Positions 52,132 through 59,542 of a DNA stretch of 64,000 bases are shown here, piece after piece. The stretch comes from Bin5 sp009843665. GTDB lineage: Bacteria > Chloroflexota > Anaerolineae > Caldilineales > Caldilineaceae. Below the pieces are notes generated by a model. That model saw only the letters and a list, made by a program, of their open reading frames with translations, was not told where the DNA came from and searched no databases. Where the stretch lies: positions 4,588,001 to 4,652,000 of the forward strand of contig OZ244818.1 of the NCBI GenBank assembly GCA_965220285.1, given 5' to 3'. Each line of letters begins with the position of its first letter. Positions within the stretch are counted from its first letter, which is position 1. Position numbers and translations under genes: made by a program.

Positions 52132-53532
52132 CTACAGCGCAGCTTCTACCGAAGAGAGGCTATCGTTCAGCGCCTCGATCGCGCAATCAAGCTGCTCCTG
52201 CGTGATCACTAGCGGAGGCGACATCTTGAGCACGTTGTGGTAGGAACCCCCATAGTTCGTGGCAATAACGCCCCGCTGCAACAGACCGTCGACCACCCGC
52301 GCGCCCTCATCCGTCGCCGGTTCACGCGTCTCCCGGTCCTTGACGAACTCCACGCCCACCATCATGCCCACACCGCGCACCTCACCAATTAAATGGTGCT
52401 CCTGCTGCAACTCCTGCAGCCGCGAAATAAAGTAGTCCCCCAGCTCCGCGCCCCGCTGCACCAGGTTCTTCTCCTCGATCTCCGCCAGCGAAGCCAGCGC
52501 CGCCGCACAGCCTACCGGATTGCCCAGGAAAGTGCTCGTGTGCATCATCGGGCCCCACGCGTCCGCCACCTCCTCCGACATGATCGTGGCCGAGATCGGA
52601 AAACCGCTCGCCAGCCCCTTGCCCACCACCATGATGTCCGGCACCACGTCGTACTCATCCATGCCGAACCAGTTGCCCGTTCGCCCAAAGCCGGTGATGA
52701 TCTCGTCGGCGATCAGCAGGATCCCGTGCTCGTCACACAGCCGTCGCACCGTCTGCACGAACCTCTTCGGCGGCACGATCCAGCCCCCGTGCCCCTGGAT
52801 CGGCTCCATGATGATCGCCGCCACGTCCGCCACGCCCGAGTCCGGCATCGTCAGCACATGCTCCAGGTACCCGCCGTCACAGAAAAAACAGTCCTCCCCG
52901 TCCGTATGCGTCGGACAGCGATAGGGATACGCGTACGGCACGTGCGTCGTATCCGCCAGCATGTTCTGAAATGGCGCTCGGTAGTAGTTCTGCGAAGAGA
53001 CCGACAGCGCCCCCGTCGTCTTTCCGTGAAACCCGCCCTGAAAGGCGATGATCTTGTGCTTGCCCGTAAAGATGCGCGCCGTCTTCAGCGCAGTCTCCAC
53101 CGCCTCTGCGCCCGTGTTCGCGATATGCGACACCGACAGTTGCCCCGGCGCCCGGTCCGATAGCTTCTCCGCCAGCTCGACCCGATTCCGGTTCGGGTTC
53201 ACACCGCCCTGGCTGTGCATCATCGTTTCCGACTGCTTCGCAATCGCCTGCACAATGCGCGGGTTGCTGTGCCCCGCCGTCGCCACACAGAAGCCTGCCG
53301 TCAAATCCACATAAACATTGCCGTCGGCATCCACGATGTTCGCCCCGCGCGTCCGCTCCCAGAACACTGGCGTCTGCCCTCGCGGAATCACCGAGCTTGT
53401 CGGCGGCTCCACCTTGCTGAGCCGCTCCGTTAACCTAATCGACTCCGGCCCCGGCGGCGGCGTCACCATCGCCGGCAGCGCCGTCCCATCCTCCAGTGCC
53501 TGCGAGTCTAAGTTCGACGAGTAAGTTTGCAT
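52132..53532 (-). CDS. Class III aminotransferase (PLP-dependent)
   Basis: 466 residues. The PLP lysine is Lys305 in VGKGLASGFPIS and the cofactor aspartate is Asp276 in LLIADEIITGFGRTG. HIANTGAEAVETALK (about 136-150) and FQGGFHGKTTGALS bind the phosphate. A Cys-rich insert (Cys206, Cys215, Cys218) is seen in some members. The family includes GABA, beta-alanine, taurine and ornithine aminotransferases; this one transfers an omega- or beta-amino group, exact substrate unknown. It lies 60 nt upstream of the racemase-family gene. Confidence 0.93.
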   Translation of the reverse strand: MQTYSSNLDSQALEDGTALPAMVTPPPGPESIRLTERLSKVEPPTSSVIPRGQTPVFWERTRGANIVDADGNVYVDLTAGFCVATAGHSNPRIVQAIAKQSETMMHSQGGVNPNRNRVELAEKLSDRAPGQLSVSHIANTGAEAVETALKTARIFTGKHKIIAFQGGFHGKTTGALSVSSQNYYRAPFQNMLADTTHVPYAYPYRCPTHTDGEDCFFCDGGYLEHVLTMPDSGVADVAAIIMEPIQGHGGWIVPPKRFVQTVRRLCDEHGILLIADEIITGFGRTGNWFGMDEYDVVPDIMVVGKGLASGFPISATIMSEEVADAWGPMMHTSTFLGNPVGCAAALASLAEIEEKNLVQRGAELGDYFISRLQELQQEHHLIGEVRGVGMMVGVEFVKDRETREPATDEGARVVDGLLQRGVIATNYGGSYHNVLKMSPPLVITQEQLDCAIEALNDSLSSVEAAL

Positions 53533-53961
53533 TCTGCATCTCCTCTGCGGCAGCGCCTGTTCAGCCTATGCTTGCGGCTCTATCTGTCAAGAGCATTACG
53601 CCTGACAATTCATTCCCAAATGGGGGCAAACTCTCTGATACCTCGAACAACAACTGACCCATTTCCAGTCCGCGCTAAACCCTGAAGTAGTTGAAGCGCC
53701 TCCTCTGACCACTGACCACTAACCACTGACCACTGACCACTAACCACTGCAGTTGGGCGGTCGGGCCTATTCGGCCCTCCCTTGTGCGGGGGCTCCGCCC
53801 CCGCAACGCCCCCGGCCAACAACATGCCTGGCCGACCTGGTGTCGTTATTCGGGACAGCTCCCTATTCGAGAGAGTCTCGCCAAACTTCGCCCCGCCAGT
53901 TCCCGAATCAATCTCGCCTGGACCACGCTGTGGCACTCGCCCCTCACGTCTCGCCTTTCTG
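53533..53961. other. Intergenic region with the third composite repeat
   Basis: 429 bp without a convincing gene. It holds the composite repeat (53702-53814) and its homologous tail to about 53960. ORFs on either strand are produced by the ACTGACC units and recur with copy 1. Confidence 0.7.
53702..53814 (+). repeat. Composite intergenic repeat, copy 3
   Basis: The longest ACTGACC/ACTAACC run of the three copies, then CTGCAG, the GGGCGGTCGGGCC hairpin and the GCGGGGGCTCCGCCCCCGC palindrome. The 130 bp downstream resembles the sequence after copy 1, including matching ATG-started frames (RPGVVI / RPGVDI, FAPPVP / RVPPVP, CGT). Confidence 0.85.
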
Positions 53962-54450
53962 CTACGCATCTTCGGAACTGTCAACGCGTCTGATCACCAT
54001 GCGTTCGCCCACAAAGCCCTCGCGCCAGATGCTCTCACACGCTTCCGCCAGGCCCTCCAGGTTTTCGGTAACGGTGGCGAACAGGTTGCCCGGCATGTAT
54101 CCGGCGGGACCGAGCAGAAAGTTGTTGCGGCCATAAAACAACGCAATGTCAATAAACGGTTCACCGGTGCGCCTCTCCGGCGGAATATCGATCGATGCCG
54201 CGTCGACTTCGAAATACAGAAGGTCCCCCCCAATCGGCATGATCGTGGCGTTCTCCTTGCCCGGGTCCGCCCCCAGAGGCGGCACCAGTGTGTAAACCTC
54301 CCGCCCTGCCCACCGCGCGTGATACGCGTCCCCCTCCAACGGCAACGCATTCCACACCGCGTCGCAGGTGAGCGGCGCCTCCTCGTCAAGCAAGGTCGCA
54401 ACGCCACGTACGTTCCTTTTGGTGAAAGATATCTCGATTTGGCGTGCCAT
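53962..54450 (-). CDS. DUF3830 (cyclophilin-like fold) family protein, copy 2
   Basis: 162 residues, similar along its length to the protein at 40264 (IEISFTKRNVRGVATLLDEEAPL, AVWNALPLEGDAYHARWAGREVY, LLYFEVD, LGPAGYMPGNLFATVTENLEGL). Function of the family is unknown. It stands upstream of the aminotransferase and racemase-family genes on the same strand, the gene company in which DUF3830 proteins are usually found. Confidence 0.85.
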   Translation of the reverse strand: MARQIEISFTKRNVRGVATLLDEEAPLTCDAVWNALPLEGDAYHARWAGREVYTLVPPLGADPGKENATIMPIGGDLLYFEVDAASIDIPPERRTGEPFIDIALFYGRNNFLLGPAGYMPGNLFATVTENLEGLAEACESIWREGFVGERMVIRRVDSSEDA

Positions 54451-54477
54451 TGACTGTGGCTCCTGGGCCGTCTACCT

Positions 54478-54502
54478 GTAGGGGCACCCCTTGTAAGTGC
54501 CC
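54478..54502. repeat. GTAGGGGCACCCC palindrome
   Basis: GTAGGGGCACCCCTTGTAAG then TGCCC, a close copy of the element at 39993 with two changes in one arm. Confidence 0.75.
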
Positions 54503-54789
54503 TGCTCTCTTGGAAACTTCACTAAACTCTCAGTTCCCCTTAGATTGACTACATTTTAGGCCTGCAAACTTCTGGTCGCACAAACGTCAACGAATCCTAA
54601 ATCTCGTTTGGGGCATAGCGGCTCTCCCTCTTACAGCCGCCTTCGTACGCTGGTCCCTATCCGGACCTGCATTGAGGTAACTTAACACAGTTCTTCAGAA
54701 CCTTAAAGGCCGAATCAATAAATCGATTCTCCTGCAGGAAAAAGAGGCGTAACCAAATACAGCCTCATTCTTTCTTCGTATAGTCATCA

Positions 54790-54893
54790 CAAGTCCTTCG
54801 CGGACAAAAGGTTGTTCTTCGCGCACTTTCGCGTAACTTCGCGGATAAACAGGTGTTCTTCGCGCCCCTTCGCGTGCCTTCGCGGATCAAGCC
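54790..54893. repeat. CTTCGCG-type tandem array
   Basis: Two full units and a partial one (TTGTTCTTCGCGCACTTTCG, GTAACTTCGCGGATAAACAG, TTCTTCGCGCCCCTTCGCG). It lies 36 nt downstream of the minus-strand D-2-hydroxyacid dehydrogenase gene's stop. Confidence 0.78.
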
Positions 54894-54928
54894 GTTTCTG
54901 GAAGCCCTTCCCTCCATCTCAGCGGATA

Positions 54929-55924
54929 CTACCCATCGCCCACAGCAAACCGCGGCCTCACGCCCGGATTGAGCAGGTTTCGCGGCAACTCGCCTCCCAA
55001 CACACGCGCCACCTCCTCCACCGCCTTCACCCGCACGTCCCGAAAAGCCTGCTCCGAATACCACGCCACGTGCGCCGTCACCAGAATCCGCTCCGTACAA
55101 TGCAACGGATGGTCCGGCGGCGGTGGCTCCTCATCCACCACATCCAGCGCCGCCCCCGCAATCTGCCCCGACTCGACCGCCTCCACCAGCGCCGCCGAGT
55201 CCACTATGCCGCCCCGCGCCGTGTTCACCAGAAAAGCGGTCCGCTTCATCTTCCCCAGCGCGCCCGCATCGATCATCCCCTCCGTCTCTTCCGTCAAAGG
55301 CAGATGCAATGTGACCATATCTGACTGCGCCAGCAGCGTATCAAAGTCTACCGGTTCCGCGTTCCTGCCTCGTATCTCGTCATCACTGACGTAAGGGTCC
55401 CACGCCAGCAGACGCCAGTCAAAGCCCGCCGCCTTCCTCGCCACCGACTGGCCGATACGGCCGAACCCGATGATACCCAGCGTGCGCCCCGCGCTCCGCT
55501 GGATCGGAAAAGGCGGTTTGGGCTGCCAGCTTCCAGCGCGCACTTTGGCCGCTTCTGCGTCGACATAGCGGATCGCGTTCAACAGCAGCGCCATCGCGTG
55601 AGTAGCCACCTCGTCCGTCCCATAGTCCGGCACGTTGGCAACACACACGCCCGCCTCCGTCGCCGCCTCGATATCAATGTTGTCCACACCCACCGATGGC
55701 TTCACGATAGCCAGGCAGCGGGACAAATGCGCAAGCACCCCCGCATCGATCCGTACATTCCCAACAATCAGGGCACTGGCATCCCTGCCGGCCGCGGCCA
55801 GCTCATCCTGGCTTCGGCACGGGATCTTCTCCAGTTCGACGTCGTGCTGCCCTAACACATCCTGTTCAACCTCCAGACCCGGAAAGATATTGGCAGTAAC
55901 CACGACCCTTCGCTTTTCACTCAT
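54929..55924 (-). CDS. D-2-hydroxyacid dehydrogenase family protein
   Basis: 331 residues from ATG 55924, which overlaps the stop of the M20 gene (ATGA). The NAD-binding loop LGIIGFGRIGQSVARKA (about 149-165) and the catalytic Arg237 (NTARGGIVD), Glu265/266 (VVDEEPP) and His285 (VTAHVAWYS) are all present, so it should be active. The family reduces 2-oxo acids to D-2-hydroxy acids or oxidises related compounds (glycerate, phosphoglycerate, phosphonate). Longer in-frame extensions upstream run into the M20 gene and were rejected. Confidence 0.93.
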   Translation of the reverse strand: MSEKRRVVVTANIFPGLEVEQDVLGQHDVELEKIPCRSQDELAAAGRDASALIVGNVRIDAGVLAHLSRCLAIVKPSVGVDNIDIEAATEAGVCVANVPDYGTDEVATHAMALLLNAIRYVDAEAAKVRAGSWQPKPPFPIQRSAGRTLGIIGFGRIGQSVARKAAGFDWRLLAWDPYVSDDEIRGRNAEPVDFDTLLAQSDMVTLHLPLTEETEGMIDAGALGKMKRTAFLVNTARGGIVDSAALVEAVESGQIAGAALDVVDEEPPPPDHPLHCTERILVTAHVAWYSEQAFRDVRVKAVEEVARVLGGELPRNLLNPGVRPRFAVGDG

Positions 55925-57099
55925 TTCCTTGACTCCGCGACGCCTAGGTAGGCGAGAATGGCATGAATATAGACCTTCGTGGCCCGCACCACCTGGGCCA
56001 GTTCGACCCGCTCGTGGTCCGAGTGGGCCGTCAGATAGCTGGCGCCGTAATAGAGTGCGGGGACGTGCGCCAGATGCACAAAGTGAGGAACGTTGGCCGC
56101 CGCCCTCGTCCCTGCCAGCGGCAGCTCGCTGCCCGTCACCAGCTCGTGCCCTCGACGCAGCACCTGTGCCAGCCGCTCGCTTTCGTCCACACTGTAGCCC
56201 TCGATCCCATCCAGCCACACCTCGACCTCTGCCCCGCTCTCCGCCTGCACCCGTTCCGCCAGTCGCGCAAACTCCTCGCGGATCTCGTCCAGGCTGCACC
56301 CCGGCCCGAATCGTCGCGTCCCTGCAATCAAGCACGAAGCCGGCATGCGGTTAAAATAGTCGCCTCCCTGAAACCGCCCGATAAATATCGATTCCGCCCC
56401 CAAATAGGGATGCCGTATCTCGGCCAGTTCCACCGCCTTCTCCTGCAACAGCTGCACAGCCCGGTACCCCGCCATCACTGCATGAGGAGCCCCCGCCTCG
56501 GCCACAGTTTCGTGTATTCCCTCTTCGTCCCCTGCAATCCTCAACTCCCAAAAAACAAGGCCCATACCTGTAATCGGAAGGTCCTTCCCGCCCAGCTCGG
56601 TTACGATCACTGCGTCCCCGTGAACGCCCTTTCCGATCAGCGAAATCAGCGTCTCATTCGTGGCGCTCTCATGACGCCCGTGCGCCGTCAACAGCAGGTC
56701 CCCCTCCAGCGCAACCCCCGCTTTGCATAGGACGCGCGCCGCTTCCGCCATCGCCGCCAGCGACGCCTTCATATCCTCCGATCCCCGCCCGTGGATATAC
56801 CCGCCCTCAAACCGCGGCTCCGGCCCGGGCAAATCAACCGTATCTGTATGACCGTCAAGCTGCAGCGTAGGTCCACCGTTCCTGCCCCGCAACCGCGCCA
56901 CGACGCTTGGGCTGTCCGGAAACTCATCGTCCATCTCCACTTCCAGTCCCGCCGCCCGCAACTCTTCAGCGTAAAACTCGGAAACGGCCCGCTCCTCTCC
57001 CGGCGGACTCGGAATGCGAACCATGTCCAAAGTGAGTTCCAGAATCCGCTGCGGATCAACCTTCTCGGTCAGGGATGCCGCCAGACGATCTGTGTTCAC
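55921..57099 (-). CDS. M20-family metallopeptidase/deacylase
   Basis: 392 residues from GTG 57099, which directly follows the stop of the dioxygenase gene. Metal-binding motifs are LQLDGHTDTVD (His84, Asp86) and GRGSEDMKASL (Asp109), with a dimerisation domain from about residue 180. The usual catalytic acidic pair is changed to RHESATNET (Glu144). ArgE/DapE/carboxypeptidase-like enzymes hydrolyse N-acyl amino acids or dipeptides. Together with the D-2-hydroxyacid dehydrogenase it forms a tightly packed operon. Confidence 0.9.
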   Translation of the reverse strand: MNTDRLAASLTEKVDPQRILELTLDMVRIPSPPGEERAVSEFYAEELRAAGLEVEMDDEFPDSPSVVARLRGRNGGPTLQLDGHTDTVDLPGPEPRFEGGYIHGRGSEDMKASLAAMAEAARVLCKAGVALEGDLLLTAHGRHESATNETLISLIGKGVHGDAVIVTELGGKDLPITGMGLVFWELRIAGDEEGIHETVAEAGAPHAVMAGYRAVQLLQEKAVELAEIRHPYLGAESIFIGRFQGGDYFNRMPASCLIAGTRRFGPGCSLDEIREEFARLAERVQAESGAEVEVWLDGIEGYSVDESERLAQVLRRGHELVTGSELPLAGTRAAANVPHFVHLAHVPALYYGASYLTAHSDHERVELAQVVRATKVYIHAILAYLGVAESRK

Positions 57100-57912
57100 T
57101 CAGCCCTCCACCCAGTGTTCAAAGAGCGGCTGCACTTCTGTAGGCAAACCCGCAAATACTTCGGGCTTCACTGCCGCGACCTCATTCTCCGACAGACCCG
57201 TTGCCTCCATCTGTCTAGCCCGCTCTCTCGACCCCGGCCTCAGCCCGTTTAGGTTCAGCCACCACGGCGCGAACCGGATCGCAATCGCCACCCGCGCGCT
57301 GTCGGTACGGTTTGCCCCCGCCGCGTGCCACATGCGGCTATCCATCACCAGCACGCTGCCCGCCTCGCCCGTCGCCTGAATCTCAGTCGGATAGGGCGTG
57401 TCCTCATCGTGGCTGCAACCCGCCGCGCTCGGGTTCGTCTCCATCCGGTGACTGCCCGGCACGATGATCGTCGCGCCGTTCTCCGCACTGAACGGAGACA
57501 GCATCCACAACGTCGTGAAATGGGCCACAATATCCGGATACGGAGCCGGAATGTGCCCTGCATTGCGCTGGTTAAACGGCCAGTCAGAGTGCAAGCCCCC
57601 CCGATCGTTGCCCGGATAGTTTATCATCGCAGTCGTATAGGAAACGCGCACGTTCGTACCCAACGCCGCCCTGATCAGTCCGATGAAACCGGGTCTCACC
57701 AAATAGGGCGCAAAAGACTGATCGTAATTGATCAAACCCGAACGATGGCCGATGTTCGCCGGCGCGTCCGGCCGCTGGTGCCGCAGCGTAGCCGCCGCCA
57801 CACTCTCACGCACCGCCTCGACCTCATCCCCAGGAATCACCCCCTCCACAACGCACCACCCGTCCAGCTTCAAATGCAGGAGTTGCTCTTCAAGAGTCTT
57901 GTCCAGTGGCAT
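57100..57912 (-). CDS. Phytanoyl-CoA dioxygenase (PhyH) family protein
   Basis: 270 residues from ATG 57912 with AGAGGA upstream; 35 further in-frame residues are unlikely. Iron triad His108-x-Asp110 (LHSDWPFN) and His196 (MWHAAGAN), Arg207 (ARVAIAIRFAPWW) for 2-oxoglutarate. ENGATIIVPGSHR is the conserved turn. It is the first gene of the dioxygenase/M20/dehydrogenase operon and is most like the protein at 33875. Substrate unknown. Confidence 0.9.
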   Translation of the reverse strand: MPLDKTLEEQLLHLKLDGWCVVEGVIPGDEVEAVRESVAAATLRHQRPDAPANIGHRSGLINYDQSFAPYLVRPGFIGLIRAALGTNVRVSYTTAMINYPGNDRGGLHSDWPFNQRNAGHIPAPYPDIVAHFTTLWMLSPFSAENGATIIVPGSHRMETNPSAAGCSHDEDTPYPTEIQATGEAGSVLVMDSRMWHAAGANRTDSARVAIAIRFAPWWLNLNGLRPGSRERARQMEATGLSENEVAAVKPEVFAGLPTEVQPLFEHWVEG

Positions 57913-58084
57913 CGCTTTATCCTCTTTGAGAAGGTAGGGTTCGCTCGAATCGCGGTGTTTGGCCCCCGAGTTCCGGCAGCAAGTCATCTGATCCAAGCCC
58001 GGCGCCAGCGACGACAATTATACCACCGCAAGACCGAAAACGGGGAGACTGTGTCGACAAAAGTCCCGCCTCTCGTATCGCCCC

Positions 58085-58109
58085 GTAGGGGCACCCCTTG
58101 TGGGTGCCC
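58085..58109. repeat. GTAGGGGCACCCC palindrome
   Basis: GTAGGGGCACCCCTTGTGGG then TGCCC, identical to the copy at 39993-40017. Confidence 0.8.
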
Positions 58110-58489
58110 TGGTGGACACACGCAAAACTAAGGTCATCGCAACACCATCGCCCCCCAACTCACCAAACTCGAACACAAAAATTACACAAAATTGCCGCCA
58201 AAATGGCATCCATTCTGTGTTACAATGTGACCGGATGATCGGCCCAGGAATGAACTCCCTGCGACAACCGACAAATACAAGTATAGACACAATCGCGCCG
58301 CTGACTCCACGCCCACAGCACCCCCTTGTCGACCACCCAAGCCTGTCCTGACATTCGGCACAATGGTCTGTGCAAGCATTGCATCCGTTAATTCTTCAGC
58401 GGTTACCTTGTCCGGAATGCGCTACCAATGAGGGGCGGCAGACGCAAAATGCGCTCCGCAACAAGAGCCGGAATACGGAAACCATCTGA

Positions 58490-58790
58490 CTCGACCCGAC
58501 ATGCACCCGACATCTTCCGCCATGACCCGACTTTGGCAGACTCGACCCGACATGAATCGACCGAACCCCCAAATTCACGACAAACGACACCCCAAAACAG
58601 GGCAATCGACATGCTTATGCGTCTGCCGAGGTCCCAAAAGGGCTGCCGGAACCGTAAATCGACCCCGGAAACGGTCAAACCTATGCAAAATCGCACCGTT
58701 GAAATTGGCGGAACAAAATTTAAAACACCCGACTTTACCCGACTTATGCCTACATGAGCCGACATGACCCGACTTTTCTTCTCCAATCGC
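58490..58790. repeat. Degenerate CCCGACAT/CCCGACTT repeat region
   Basis: ACCCGACAT and ACCCGACTT recur many times in two clusters (58490-58560 and 58730-58790), including two occurrences of CATGACCCGACTTT. Further on, CACGACTTACCACGACTTAC continues the pattern near 58960. Spacing is irregular, about 9-16 nt. Function unknown; translation on either strand gives low-complexity, unconvincing proteins. Confidence 0.6.
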
Positions 58791-59085
58791 GCACAAAAAG
58801 TTGAACACCTGGGAACATTCGTAAAGCCCTCGTACAACTCTCGCAAACGCACGTCCAACAATGCCTGCCAATGCCGTCATTACAGCCCATCCCCTAGATC
58901 CCAAAGCTGCAGTTCAGCCAGTCCGCCCAATGCCCAAAAAAAGGGTTTTCCCACGACTTACCACGACTTACCACTACCTGCTACTACTTGGCGCGACCTG
59001 ACACGTCCAAAACTGTTAACGCCTGCCAACTCTCTTGAACTCTCGCAAACTTCCGCCCAACCAAGCCCGCGTCGGGAGTCGTCCG

Positions 59086-59132
59086 CCATCCTGAAAATCC
59101 TTGAAAATCCAGCAAGTCCTGATTCAGACAAC
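59086..59132. repeat. CCTGAAAATCC...TGATTCAGACAA element, copy 2
   Basis: CATCCTGAAAATCC, TTGAAAATCC and CTGATTCAGACAA in the same order as at 28063-28108, likewise in a gene-free stretch ahead of an operon. Confidence 0.6.
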
Positions 59133-59542
59133 CACCACCAGCCCATAACGCACACGGCAGAAATGTTGCCATTCCCTGCCGCATCCGATAGAATTACACG
59201 CGCTTTGGGTATGCGACGCCGGGGGCCAGCTCCCGAAGGCTCCCCTGCAGCAAGAATCGACCCTGAACTCTTCCACAGCCCTGCCCGGCCAAATGATTTT
59301 CCCTCCTATTGCTTGGCAGACGATATACTGTTGCTGCCTCCACCAACAGGACCATACCTGCCTGTTCGCGGATCCCGATTGCCACCATTCCAGGTCCGAA
59401 GCATCCGTCAAAGACCTTTTGAAATCTTCGCCTGCCGTCCCCGCCAGCCACAGGAGGATCAATGGCCTGAACGGAACCAACAAAGAACCCCAACGATCAG
59501 CTGTTCCAAACAATCTGCATCGCAAAGGAGAGGATAGCTAAA

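Larger units (their letters stand above)
54451..54928. other. Intergenic region with palindrome and CTTCGCG array
   Basis: 478 bp without a gene. It holds a GTAGGGGCACCCC palindrome (54478-54502) just upstream of the DUF3830 start and a CTTCGCG array (54790-54893) just downstream of the D-2-hydroxyacid dehydrogenase gene. The middle part is A+T-richer and shows nothing recognisable. Confidence 0.7.
57913..59542. other. Long intergenic region between divergent operons
   Basis: About 1.6 kb without a convincing gene. It holds a GTAGGGGCACCCC palindrome (58085-58109), a stretch of imperfect CCCGACAT/CCCGACTT repeats (58490-58790) followed by CGACTTACC-type repeats to about 59000, and a CCTGAAAATCC element (59086-59132). 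The right end should carry the promoter of the sugar importer operon; a TATACT at 59324 is a possible -10 without a clear -35. Confidence 0.65.

Noticed and set aside
53610..53984. 124-residue minus-strand ORF containing SGQWSVVSGQWS
   Set aside because: The repeated residues come from the ACTGACC tandem units; this is a typical spurious call on such repeats.
54929..56335. 468-residue form of the D-2-hydroxyacid dehydrogenase
   Set aside because: The extra N-terminus overlaps the M20 gene in another frame; the ATG at 55924 overlaps that gene's stop by 4 nt and starts the family domain.
58403..58904. Two overlapping minus-strand ORFs of 152 and 109 residues
   Set aside because: They are translations of the CCCGACWT repeat field and have no coding-like composition or ribosome binding site.
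58764..59537. 257-residue plus-strand ORF just before the sugar importer
   Set aside because: It crosses repeats and is Pro/Ser/Arg-rich without motifs; it ends at the ribosome binding site of the true gene.
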